A stretch of 43,107 nucleotides of DNA from Hyphomicrobiales bacterium (GTDB taxonomy: Bacteria; Pseudomonadota; Alphaproteobacteria; Rhizobiales; Rhizobiaceae), in assembly GCA_900472675.1 (NCBI GenBank), contig UCJA01000027.1, positions 1 through 43,107 on the forward strand, read 5' to 3'. Positions 36,120 to 42,975 of the stretch are shown in pieces. Every line of letters begins with the position of its first letter. The first letter of the stretch is position 1. The notes beneath the pieces were generated by a model. The model was not told the origin of the DNA. It was given only the letters and a program-made list of their open reading frames with translations, and made no database searches. The position numbers and the translations under genes were made by a program.

Positions 36120-36500
36120 AAGTCGTAAATCGCGCGATGTATGTAGTCGCATCTCGCGCCCTTCGCGAGAGACAAGCAGAGCAATGCAAACATACCTACG
36201 AGAAAGTTATTGTTCCTAGAGAAATCCCTACGACAACCATCGGATAGAGGCGGATGACGCGTAGTAACGCGAACCTGCTCCACGAGTACTGGCCGAACGG
36301 TCGTGCCTCGTATGCGTAGGCGATCACAAACCCGCTTAGGCAAAAGAAGAAGTCGACCGCAAGGTATCCATGCCGGGGAATGATGTTCACGTTGAAAATC
36401 TGACCAGCATGCAAAATGCCGACCGACAGCGGCAACTCCCCGCAGACCATCGAGAAATATGAACTTCTCTGGCAAATTCCCTGCTGGCGTCTCTGGATCC
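36120..36500 (-). pseudogene. Acyltransferase-3 (OafA/YrhL-type) remnant
   Basis: The start of a membrane acyltransferase: PEKFIFLDGLRGVAAV, then in the next frame GILHAGQIFNVN, GYLAVDFFFCLSGFVIAYAYE and FALLRVIRLYP. The conserved FLDGLRG, VDFFFxLSGFV and RxxRLYP motifs of the family are all seen. The first shift coincides with a TCGG tandem duplication (plus-strand 36419-36426). A second shift follows SLGTITF, and the remaining ~250 residues are missing. Non-functional. It lies alone, downstream of the SIP gene on the opposite strand. Confidence 0.8.
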
Positions 36501-36596
36501 TGAGCGGCATCTACTCATTGATGTAGGGCTTAGTTAAATACCTTACACTCCGAGAGCTTGCGCTGCATGATCAGCCGGCATCAACGCTCGCTACAT

Positions 36597-36824
36597 CTAC
36601 TGTGTTGAGACATCAACCACAGTGGTGGAAATCCCCTTCAGTCGCTTGAGGCTCTCCATAATTTGCCGCTCGCCTTCCAAGGCCTGCCTAATGTGTTGTA
36701 CGAGTTCTTCCTTGGCCTCAGGCGGGTCAGTTTGGAGCCCGGCATTGGCGAAAAACCCGAGCTCATACTCCAGGCGCTCTGTGTGGGCTTCATGCCGTGC
36801 CAGCATCTGCTCTTTATTGGGCAT
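36597..36824 (-). CDS. Small helical hypothetical protein
   Basis: 75 residues, soluble and probably all helical (LARHEAHTERLEYELGFF; LVQHIRQALEGERQIMESLKRL). The ATG at 36824 has GAGG 5 nt upstream, a good site. No family recognised. Confidence 0.6.
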   Translation of the reverse strand: MPNKEQMLARHEAHTERLEYELGFFANAGLQTDPPEAKEELVQHIRQALEGERQIMESLKRLKGISTTVVDVSTQ

Positions 36825-36985
36825 CGTAACCTCGTCTAATCACGGTTTCGTCCGGACCGCTCTAAGCGGGCGGCGCAGGATGCGCAACTAGGCCTCTGGT
36901 CCTACTCGACAAAATGATGGCAAGGGAGCCGCTAACTTTATGACCGATGCAGTTCACGCCAAGCGCTCGTACTACTTCTGAGACT

Positions 36986-37294
36986 TTAAACAAGAAACGC
37001 AGACGTTAGAGATGGGGAATCTACGACCGTCCGTTCCAGAACAATGGCATTCTGTAAAGCAGTCGGGTCATCCGGCGCGTTCAAAGCAGCCATGAGGTCG
37101 GCTTGTGTCGGCATTCTCATCCGACACTCATAGATCGTGATCAGCTCAAGCGATCCGTCAGTATCCTCGTCGCCAAGTAGCTCATGCCGCTGTTCGAGCG
37201 CGGTTTGACGACAGGCTTCGAGCGTCGGTTCGAAATGGATGCATGGCGGGTCACTGCTTGGCGATATTTCGTAAGCGTACAGTGTGAAGTCCAT
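36986..37294 (-). CDS. Hypothetical protein
   Basis: 102 residues, acidic and soluble, with two cysteines in the first third (PPCIHFEP, ACRQTALEQ) and one later (YECRMRM). The ATG at 37294 has AGGAG 6 nt upstream, which supports translation. No family recognised. It lies 162 bp upstream of the 36824 gene, in the same direction. Confidence 0.6.
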   Translation of the reverse strand: MDFTLYAYEISPSSDPPCIHFEPTLEACRQTALEQRHELLGDEDTDGSLELITIYECRMRMPTQADLMAALNAPDDPTALQNAIVLERTVVDSPSLTSAFLV

Positions 37295-37380
37295 GGGGCG
37301 CTCCTAATGAAGCTCTTTTAACGAGCCTTGGAGCTACTTTCTATAGGCACAAAGTCCCCCAGGCAGTTACCCGCAAGGTT

Positions 37381-37683
37381 CTAAAGTTCGCTTTCCATCG
37401 TCTTCAGCTCATGGCTTTCCCATGACGACCTTACGCAGTCATCCGCATAGGCGGCGACAAAGAGCCTTCGTGCTACGGCGGGTGCAATCCTGCCTCCAAC
37501 GGCGTCGTGGCAGCCTTGCCAAGCGCGGCTATAGCTTTCCCCACACTGAAAACGAAAGCTGTCCTTTAAAAATGCAATCCCTTCAGCGGGACCGGTAACC
37601 ATCTGCGTCAAGAAATCGCCATCGCCGACATAAACGGGCTTTCTCCAGCGCATGCGAAAATTGACCTCGATAATAACGCCCAT
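37381..37683 (-). CDS. DUF982-family protein
   Basis: 100 residues from the ATG at 37683 (MGVIIEVNFRMRWRKPVYV), preceded by AGGGGGG. The longer frame to 37854 adds a stretch without homology. DUF982 pattern: a beta-strand pair (RKPVYVGDGDFLTQMVTGPAEGIAFLKD), a region with YSRAWQGCHDA, and a C-terminal helix ARRLFVAAYADDCV. This family is small, rhizobial and of unknown function, usually in many copies on plasmids. A second, frameshifted copy is at 40263. Confidence 0.7.
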   Translation of the reverse strand: MGVIIEVNFRMRWRKPVYVGDGDFLTQMVTGPAEGIAFLKDSFRFQCGESYSRAWQGCHDAVGGRIAPAVARRLFVAAYADDCVRSSWESHELKTMESEL

Positions 37684-38026
37684 GGGTAACCCCCCTGCTA
37701 TGGCAGGATGCGAAATGACAGAAATACTCGATAGGATCGTCGGACTATGGTGGACTAATATACACGCCCCAAAAAACGACGCAGTGAAGCAAAATGCGAC
37801 ATCCGCCAGTATGTGTCGCTTGGTAACACAGCGAACCACAAGCTTCTCCGGCAAAAGACGATTTAGCTTTTGTTAATTCTTAATTAGCTTCAGAGAAATC
37901 TGTGAAAGAGTCAAGATTAGGCTGGACTAAATTTCGACCACAACCGTCGCTTAGAGAATCATTAGTGAAGTCTGGTTAATGTCAAACTTGGGCGATGCTT
38001 TCGCCGCCGCATCAAAGCGTTGCCCA

Positions 38027-38061
38027 CGAGGGGGACACCGTCCCGCTACGGTCCCCCCTCG
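38027..38061. repeat. GC-rich hairpin
   Basis: CGAGGGGG.ACACCGT pairs with ACGGT.CCCCCCTCG around a short loop; one bulge. It lies in a gene-free stretch upstream of the orphan terminator. It could be part of a structured RNA. Confidence 0.4.
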
Positions 38062-38099
38062 ACTCTTAATGGTCGGGATTTTGCGCAAACTGACTATGT

Positions 38100-38210
38100 G
38101 TTGCGTATCTGCGACAGCGCTTAGGCAATAATCAATTACATTGATCCTGCACCTTCCCCTAGGAGATGCGGCAAACCTGTAGACCCTGCCCCACCGGCAG
38201 GGTCTTTTTT
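38100..38210 (+). ncRNA. Candidate small RNA ending at an orphan terminator
   Basis: There is no plausible coding frame on the plus strand for over 200 bp before the strong terminator at 38181-38210. A pyrimidine-rich segment near 38152-38160 followed by AGGAG resembles the anti-Shine-Dalgarno loops of alphaproteobacterial trans-acting RNAs. The 5' end is a guess and no promoter is convincing. Confidence 0.3.
38181..38210 (+). terminator. Rho-independent terminator
   Basis: A perfect 10-bp stem AGACCCTGCC / GGCAGGGTCT with a 5-nt loop (CCACC), then a T run (38205-38210). It is the strongest intrinsic terminator in the window and has no gene in front of it on the plus strand. Confidence 0.9.
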
Positions 38211-38799
38211 ATTCCGAGCACGGGTGTTAGACTTAACTCAAGTTTATAGGATCCGGAGCACAGATCACGAACGTATATGCGCCGAGGTTCCAGGCCGGTC
38301 TTGACTGAGGAACGAACGATGAATGCAGGCATGCTGCTTCCCATTTGTATCCCTTAACGGACGCTGAGAAACGGCGTTAACCGCATCACTTAAATCATAT
38401 TTATCATATCCTGGACGGGTACGGTCGCAGCACTTAACCAGTGCTTATCTTCGACGTCATTGGATGCCAAAGAAAAAGAGCCGCAGACGTCGCTACCTGC
38501 TCCGTAGAACGGAAGCGTGTTGAGGCACCGTGCAAGCAGTCGCTTGCACCTGATGACAAAGGGTTCAGCCGTGGTCTAGACGAAATAACGTTCTTAGGTG
38601 CCAACACGCCAATAAGGACGGCAGAGGGATAGACCTGCAACCGCCCGTCCTTGGGAAGTATCGTCTTGACACGATAGGGGTTCTCCACAAGGACCACCCA
38701 TTATTGATCAGGCCGCGTATTACTGCAACGGCTAATACACAGTCACCTATGGTAAAAGTCTGACGGGGCCTAGGAAACGGAGACGGGTAAAATACATCG
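38211..38799. other. 589-bp stretch without a supported gene
   Basis: A minus-strand frame at 38434-38697 (GTG start, no ribosome-binding site) is not recognisable. A 12-codon plus-strand frame near 38319 has GAGGAACGAACG before its ATG, but I cannot support it as a gene. Confidence 0.35.
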
Positions 38800-39159
38800 A
38801 TGACCAGAAATCCAGATCGAGATTACGCTATAGCTGTTGCCCACTTGGAAGGAGCTACCGTGGCCCAGTTGGCGCAAGCTCATGGCCTCCATTCTCGGAG
38901 GATACTTGTCATCATCCAAGAAACCATCGACTTGGTTAGGAGACGAAACGGCCGCCCCGTACCTGACAGCTTGCCTGTCAGGACGGCGGTCGCCATAGAG
39001 GACGCCCTCGGTATCTGGCCCGATGATAAGAACGCTCCTGAGATAGCTCGACGCCGAATGGAGATACTGCGCAGTGGGGCAGGTCGCCGTTTAGTTATGG
39101 AAGAAATTGACGGCTGGTTGAAGTATAAGAGCGATCGGAGCAGCCCGTGGCCAACTTAA
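38800..39159 (+). CDS. Hypothetical protein with HTH-like N-terminus
   Basis: 119 residues. Residues ~7-45 (YAIAVAHLEGATVAQLAQAHGLHSRRILVIIQ) look like a helix-turn-helix of the sigma-region-4 or transposase-repressor kind. The rest is helical and basic (ARRRMEILRSGAGRR). The ATG at 38800 lacks a close ribosome-binding site. No family assigned. A regulatory role is inference from the helix pattern. Confidence 0.5.
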   Translation: MTRNPDRDYAIAVAHLEGATVAQLAQAHGLHSRRILVIIQETIDLVRRRNGRPVPDSLPVRTAVAIEDALGIWPDDKNAPEIARRRMEILRSGAGRRLVMEEIDGWLKYKSDRSSPWPT

Positions 39160-39275
39160 CACGTGCGCGAACAGTGATGGCGATACGGTGATTACCCTGG
39201 TGCCGCGCCTCCTTGTCATCCACTTCGGATTCTCGGAGTAGACGATGATACCGTCATGGGTGCTAGGTTCGATAT

Positions 39276-39557
39276 TTGGTATTGCCACCTTATGACGGCA
39301 CCAATGCGGTTGCCGCTAAGGCTGCGACCAAGGCCTTTCTGGACGGTTATTCCAGCAAACTGCCGGCTGGCGCTTCATTTGAAATAAGCATGAACGGCTC
39401 GACCACCGTGGTAGCGCTTCATGCTGGCGTTCAGACCTCTCTGATGCAGATTGCTGGCGTTCAGACCATTCCGGTGACCGTTAGCTCCAATGCCGTAACG
39501 CCGCTAAAGCCGAAATCCGTCACCTTCCGACCGACCAAAGCGCAAGGGTATTACTAA
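39276..39557 (+). pseudogene. TadG/TadE-like pilus-assembly fragment
   Basis: About 93 codons without a good start. The pattern AVAAKAATKAFLDGYSSKLPAGAS, then QTSLMQIAGVQTIPVTVSSNA, is typical of the segment after the N-terminal helix in TadE/TadG minor pilins. The N-terminal membrane helix and the rest of a tad locus are absent, so it is read as a truncated remnant. After its TAA the same frame stays open into the next gene at 39618. Confidence 0.45.
39423..39467 (+). repeat. In-frame 15-bp direct repeat
   Basis: GCTGGCGTTCAGACC occurs at 39423-39437 and 39453-39467, 30 bp apart, encoding AGVQT twice within the TadG-like fragment. It suggests a local 10-codon duplication. Confidence 0.8.
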
Positions 39558-39617
39558 AAGAAGGTCTCAATCCTAGTTGTTCGTCCAAATAGCTCGAAGG
39601 AGGAAGCGGTAGGAACC

Positions 39618-40049
39618 GTGACGTATCAACCCGCGACGCATGACAATAATGAACATGGGTCGATGGTCGTTCTTCCGTCTGAGACTCTCAACCTCGGAAA
39701 ATACTCTAAGCTCGTCCTGCAGATGGACATCAAAAACGACGGCTGCGGCCTCGGCTATAAAGCGAAGGTCACGGGAAGCGCTGTGACCTGTGGAGCCGAC
39801 ACCAGCGCATTTAGCAACAAATACGACCTCACCCTGCGCACCGACAACCCGCAAACATCACAGTATCTTTTCGTTGACGGGGTACAACTTCCCAAGGGAG
39901 TGGAAAGCCCCTCGGGCGAAATCTTGGAATGCGACAAGACCCTGAACCATGCTTGGGAAGATGGTGGTGGATGGGAGCGTCAAGACTTCTTCTACACGGC
40001 AAAGTCGGTCTGCGCGCCTGATGGCCAGTTCGTACGGTTAACAAAATAG
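39618..40049 (+). CDS. Hypothetical protein, possibly tail of the pilin-like gene
   Basis: 143 residues from a GTG at 39618, with AGGAG 13 nt upstream and AGGA close by. Mostly beta in character, with four cysteines (GCGLGY, VTCGAD, ILECDK, VCAPDG) that could form disulfides in an exported protein, but no signal peptide in this frame. It is in the same frame as the TadG-like fragment, separated by one TAA and 20 open codons. So it could be the C-terminal half of a larger surface protein. Not assigned. Confidence 0.5.
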   Translation: MTYQPATHDNNEHGSMVVLPSETLNLGKYSKLVLQMDIKNDGCGLGYKAKVTGSAVTCGADTSAFSNKYDLTLRTDNPQTSQYLFVDGVQLPKGVESPSGEILECDKTLNHAWEDGGGWERQDFFYTAKSVCAPDGQFVRLTK

Positions 40050-40107
40050 GCCTTTCAATCCCGTGCAAACCGGTAGCCTTCTGGCGCATCGGCAAATTCC
40101 GGATGCG

Positions 40108-40194
40108 ATGAAGCCTCGCAAGATCGCGATCAGCACCGATAGTCGCCTCGATAGCGACAGCGGTCTGCAGATCGAAGGCCAGCAGGCTGCCTGA
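40108..40194 (+). CDS. Very small open frame before a strong hairpin
   Basis: 28 codons (MKPRKIAISTDSRLDSD...). No clear ribosome-binding site. It is mentioned because it ends 7 bp before an 11-bp perfect hairpin. It may be chance. Confidence 0.2.
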   Translation: MKPRKIAISTDSRLDSDSGLQIEGQQAA

Positions 40195-40201
40195 TCAATT
40201 T

Positions 40202-40234
40202 CCGCCGGAGGGCGCAGAACACACCCTCCGGCGG
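40202..40234. terminator. Strong GC hairpin upstream of the DUF982 gene
   Basis: Perfect 11-bp arms CCGCCGGAGGG (40202-40212) and CCCTCCGGCGG (40224-40234), 11-nt loop, no T run. It could be a terminator for the 39618 gene or an mRNA leader structure 28 bp before the DUF982 start. Confidence 0.45.
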
Positions 40235-40262
40235 CCGTCGGGATGTTCGAGAAGGTGAAACG

Positions 40263-40515
40263 ATGAAGCCCGATCTGTTCGACGTACCTGTTCGCATTCC
40301 AGTAGGCCTCGGTTTTTCCGGCCGAGGTGAAGAGCGTCACGGACGCGAAACGATTTCTCGAGGGGTTGCCCCACCACCGTCGGGATGTCAGTCATCAGTT
40401 TCTCGATAAGGCGTGCATCGCGTCGTTGGCAGGCGAAGTTGATCTTGAGACTGTTCGAGGACTCTTCGTGGCATTTGCGGAGAAGCATGACCTGTTGGCG
40501 CCTGAAGTGCCGTGA
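40263..40515 (+). pseudogene. DUF982-family gene with a single-base frameshift
   Basis: The ATG at 40263 has AAGGTG 5 nt upstream and starts MKPDLFDVPVRIPVGLGF. Removing one T from the T5 run at 40313-40317 joins this to PAEVKSVTDAKRFLEGLP and on to LETVRGLFVAFAEKHDLLAPE, a complete ~83-residue DUF982 protein. As written, the frame fails after ~50 codons. The good ribosome-binding site and intact remainder point to a recent mutation or a homopolymer error. Function of DUF982 is unknown. Confidence 0.75.
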
Positions 40516-40577
40516 CGTCTTTTGTTAAAGGGGCCTCACTCCAGATCGCACGATAAAAGGCGAACTGACCTGAAGAC

Positions 40578-40605
40578 GTGTGGCGTCTTCTGAAAGATGC
40601 CACAC
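40578..40605. terminator. Hairpin between convergent genes
   Basis: GTGTGGC (40578-40584) pairs with GCCACAC (40599-40605), extendable by a G-T pair and three more pairs. It lies between the ends of the DUF982 and tautomerase genes, so a two-way terminator is plausible although there is no long T run. Confidence 0.5.
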
Positions 40606-40618
40606 CTAATGTCGCGAT

Positions 40619-40840
40619 CTAGAGAGTATCAGTGTCCGGTTTATCCTGCTGCCAGAGATCGGTGAGCGTGACACCCTTCCTACCCCAATTGTCGGTGTCT
40701 ATCTCGTCGATCACGACGAAGACATATTCCGGATTGCGACCCAGTTCTTCGACAAGCACTTCGGTCATTCTTCTGATAACCGCTCGTTTTTGATCGACGG
40801 TGGCAATTCCTTTGGCGATCTCAACCTTGACGTAGGGCAC
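40619..40840 (-). CDS. 4-Oxalocrotonate tautomerase-family enzyme
   Basis: 73 residues from a GTG at 40840. This start makes Pro the second codon (M-PYVKVEIAKG), so after Met removal Pro1 is the catalytic base, as in all family members. The TTG one codon upstream would bury it. GGGAGG lies just upstream. The rest (VDQKRAVIRRMTEVLVEELG, YVFVVIDEIDTDNWGRKG) fits the short 4-OT fold, which works as a hexamer and ketonises enols or does related chemistry. The substrate is unknown, and no catechol-degradation genes are nearby. Confidence 0.87.
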   Translation of the reverse strand: MPYVKVEIAKGIATVDQKRAVIRRMTEVLVEELGRNPEYVFVVIDEIDTDNWGRKGVTLTDLWQQDKPDTDTL

Positions 40841-40896
40841 CAACCAACCTCCCTTTTCTTCGATCTGTTCCTTTATCCAGCGACGCGGCTCGAAGA

Positions 40897-41142
40897 CTAG
40901 CGCCTCCGACGATCAGCGGTAACTGCGACATGGACCAGAACCGCCGTCGACAACAGGATGGACGAGACCACCACCGCGACGGAGAGAAGGCCCCGGTTGG
41001 TGATTTCGACTTTCGCCCGAAACCCGCTGTCTTTCGTGGCCATCAGCGACACTTCAGCACGCTGGATTTCGTACATCGACGAAGGGCTCCCGTCGCCATC
41101 CTTCTGGTTCGAGACAGGACTATGCGTTTGCCCACCGCTCAT
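40897..41142 (-). CDS. Small single-pass membrane protein
   Basis: 81 residues with one C-terminal membrane helix (LLSVAVVVSSILLSTAVLVHVAV) and a basic tail. Its ATG at 41142 overlaps the stop of the DUF3606 gene by 4 nt (ATGA), which supports this start over internal ATGs and implies translational coupling. Function unknown. It probably shares the stress-type promoter at 41343-41367. Confidence 0.65.
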   Translation of the reverse strand: MSGGQTHSPVSNQKDGDGSPSSMYEIQRAEVSLMATKDSGFRAKVEITNRGLLSVAVVVSSILLSTAVLVHVAVTADRRRR

Positions 41143-41312
41143 TTCTCGAGCTTGCCTTCAACCTTGCTCCGGCTGTTGCCGACCGTTTTGACGGCATCCT
41201 TGACCTTCGCTTTCGACACGCCCTGCTTTTTGGCCTCGTAAGCCACTTCGTGATCCTGACCTGCGGCGACACGTGCCCGGTCTTGGTTTCGTCCGCGAGA
41301 AGTCGTTGCCAC
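41139..41312 (-). CDS. DUF3606-family small protein
   Basis: 57 residues from a GTG at 41312 with AAAGGAGG 6 nt upstream, a near-ideal site. The sequence (QDRARVAAGQDHEVAYEAKKQ, then AKVKDAVKTVGNSRSKVEGKL) has the DUF3606 pattern of an acidic-aromatic strand region followed by a helix and a VKxVGxSxxxVxxxL end. Function unknown, but in rhizobia such small proteins are often part of the general stress regulon. A GGAAC-N18-TT promoter motif lies upstream (41343-41367). It overlaps the next gene by ATGA. Confidence 0.8.
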   Translation of the reverse strand: MATTSRGRNQDRARVAAGQDHEVAYEAKKQGVSKAKVKDAVKTVGNSRSKVEGKLEK

Positions 41313-41342
41313 GTCGATCCTCCTTTGTTGGTCTGTCGCGAT

Positions 41343-41367
41343 AACTCATGAGGATTCATCAGGTTCC
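41343..41367 (-). promoter_or_regulatory. Candidate EcfG/RpoE2 promoter for the DUF3606 gene
   Basis: On the minus strand GGAAC (41367-41363), exactly 18 bases, then TT (41344-41343), 30 bp before the GTG at 41312. It has the same spacing as the motif before ku. It fits the GGAAC-N18/19-TT consensus. Confidence 0.6.
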
Positions 41368-41599
41368 GCGATTCTGCACTTGCCTATTCCCTGGATCCTA
41401 CCGACAACTGAATCACTCTTGTCGCACTGGATCGGCCGGCATGGTCATCGTCAACGATCTCGTCGGCAAGGGTGGCTTCGAGAAGTTGCGTCAGTTCCGC
41501 GCTCACTTCTTCCACGCCGTTGTCACGTGTAGAAATGGCTGGCCAAATCGCAATATCGATGATGTCTGGATCAACCGGGACGCTGTCATCCCTCCCACC

Positions 41600-42013
41600 C
41601 TAGAGTCCCATCCAGTTGATCTGGATCACGCAGTCGGCGCTACCCACAAGGAAGATCGGGCCGTATGGCAACGGATCGGGCAACGAGGGGCTGGATATCG
41701 CAAACGATCTCGAAGGGAACGAGGCTTGCGTCTGCTCTGTTCGCGTCCACAGGTTGCCGCTCATGGGCTCCGTGACGGGATGCTCAGGTTCGCTGTCGTA
41801 GATAGCGATCCTGATATGTTGCTGAGGGCTGGACTGGGTGTAGATCACCAGACCATTGGGCATCACGCATAGACTGGGTGCCTCCATCTCCGGCGTGATC
41901 TCCACGGGAGCCTCGAAATCTTCGTCCTCCCTGTCCACAAGGAAGAACTGACCGTAGTCGGACTGCCAGGCGAACGTCGCCCAGCCTTTAGGCGATGGTG
42001 CCATTCCCGTCAT
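41600..42013 (-). CDS. Hypothetical protein, possibly interrupted by an amber codon
   Basis: 137 residues from the ATG at 42013. This ATG overlaps the restored stop of the cupin frame by ATGA, which supports it. The first ~85 residues look globular (GWATFAWQSDYGQFFLVDRED, then SLCVMPNGLVIYTQ). The frame ends at a TAG (41602-41600) but stays open for 71 more codons to 41384, including VPVDPDIIDIAIWPA and VEEVSAELTQLLEATLADE, which read like real protein. So the gene may be a longer one with a nonsense mutation. No family recognised. Confidence 0.45.
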   Translation of the reverse strand: MTGMAPSPKGWATFAWQSDYGQFFLVDREDEDFEAPVEITPEMEAPSLCVMPNGLVIYTQSSPQQHIRIAIYDSEPEHPVTEPMSGNLWTRTEQTQASFPSRSFAISSPSLPDPLPYGPIFLVGSADCVIQINWMGL

Positions 42014-42271
42014 CCTTGATGCGCCTCCGCCCAGTGAGGGTAGGTCACGTATGCCGTCAACGCTCCCTCGCCTTCCGTGGTGATCGTCACTCCCTCGCCT
42101 TGGGCATGTAGACGATGTCGCCCGCCCCTGCCGCAAGGGTCCGTCGCCCGTGGAAACCGACAGCCTGCCCTCCAGGACGATCATGGCGTCGTGGACGGCC
42201 ATGGTCTCGGTGAGCGACCTGCCTGGCGCGTACCTGATCGGTTTTTCCCCGGAACTAGCATCCTGATTCAA
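42010..42271 (-). pseudogene. Cupin (EutQ-like) gene with two frameshifts
   Basis: From a TTG at 42271 (its overlap with the dehalogenase stop reads TTGA) the frame gives IRYAPGRSLTETMAVHDAMI, then VLEGRLSVSTGDGP. One shift near 42140 is needed to continue as LAAGAGDIVYMPKG, and another near 42105 to reach VTITTEGEGALTAYVTYPHW and the stop. The result is a complete ~85-residue single-domain cupin of the type annotated as ethanolamine-utilisation EutQ-like. As written it is broken. Confidence 0.65.
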
Positions 42272-42975
42272 CCCTGATTGGGCAAGAGTAGTGCAGCGGC
42301 TTCGTCTAAATCCGTCACCTCCGCATAAGGCAGCCAGTCTGGGTTACCAGTCTCGCCCCGCCGATTCACCCAGATGCCGCGTAGACCCAGGTCATGGCGC
42401 GCTTTCATGTCCCAATACATGCCCATCGCGACGTGGACTGTGTCATTCGGGCTGACGCCAATTTTCTTATAGGCGTATTCGAACAGGTCGCGCGATGGCT
42501 TGTAGGCACCAGCCTGTTCGGCGGTGATCACGTAGTCGAACGGCACGCCAATGCTCGCGACAGTCGGCGCGATAAGATTGTCATCGGAGTTCGTGAAGAT
42601 CGCTAGTTTGTAACGTTCGCGCAGTCGGCGCAGGGCGGCAGGGACCTCGGGATGCGGGCCCATCTTCAGCGGCGAAGACGCGATGCGCTCGATCTGGTCA
42701 TCGCTTGGCATCAGGCCGTGTTCGGCAAACGCATCAACAAATCCGGTGCGTAAAATGTCCTTGTACAGTCGGTGCGGCTTTTCTGCCGTCAAACGTCGAC
42801 CTTGTGCCGAAAAGCTATCAATGATCGCCGCCGCACTTACGTCTGTGACGCGAAGCTCGCCGAGCGTGACATTGATCTCGCGCGTAAGGACTTCGTACCA
42901 CTGCACGAGTGTGCCGTAGCAATCGAAGGTAATGATCTTTGGTGGCTGGTCTTGATAGAAGTTCTGTTCGGGCAT
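42268..42975 (-). CDS. Haloacid dehalogenase, type II
   Basis: 235 residues from the ATG at 42975 (MPEQNFYQDQPPKIITFDCYG), with GGA 8 nt upstream; an in-frame start at 43026 adds non-conserved residues. HAD superfamily: nucleophile Asp18 in FDCYGTL, motif II in FTNSDDN, Lys of motif III in AYKPSRDLFEYAYKKIG, and motif IV acidic region in MGMYWDMKARHDLG. Close to (S)-2-haloacid dehalogenases, which displace halide from 2-haloacids by an Asp-ester intermediate. Many members act on other phosphorylated or halogenated small molecules. It overlaps the next (cupin) frame. The last ~130 bp of the window hold no gene I recognise. Confidence 0.9.
   Translation of the reverse strand: MPEQNFYQDQPPKIITFDCYGTLVQWYEVLTREINVTLGELRVTDVSAAAIIDSFSAQGRRLTAEKPHRLYKDILRTGFVDAFAEHGLMPSDDQIERIASSPLKMGPHPEVPAALRRLRERYKLAIFTNSDDNLIAPTVASIGVPFDYVITAEQAGAYKPSRDLFEYAYKKIGVSPNDTVHVAMGMYWDMKARHDLGLRGIWVNRRGETGNPDWLPYAEVTDLDEAAALLLPNQG

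Noticed and set aside
38434..38697. 87-codon minus-strand frame
   Set aside because: GTG start without a site and no resemblance to any family known to me.
39423..39467. Repeated 15-mer considered as CRISPR-like
   Set aside because: Only two copies, in frame within coding sequence; no array.
40847..40871. Minus-strand GGAAC-N19-TT near the tautomerase gene
   Set aside because: The TT falls in the ribosome-binding site/start region, so transcription would begin inside the gene.
41348..41872. 174-codon plus-strand frame
   Set aside because: Antisense to the 42013 gene and its continuation; composition is that of a shadow frame.
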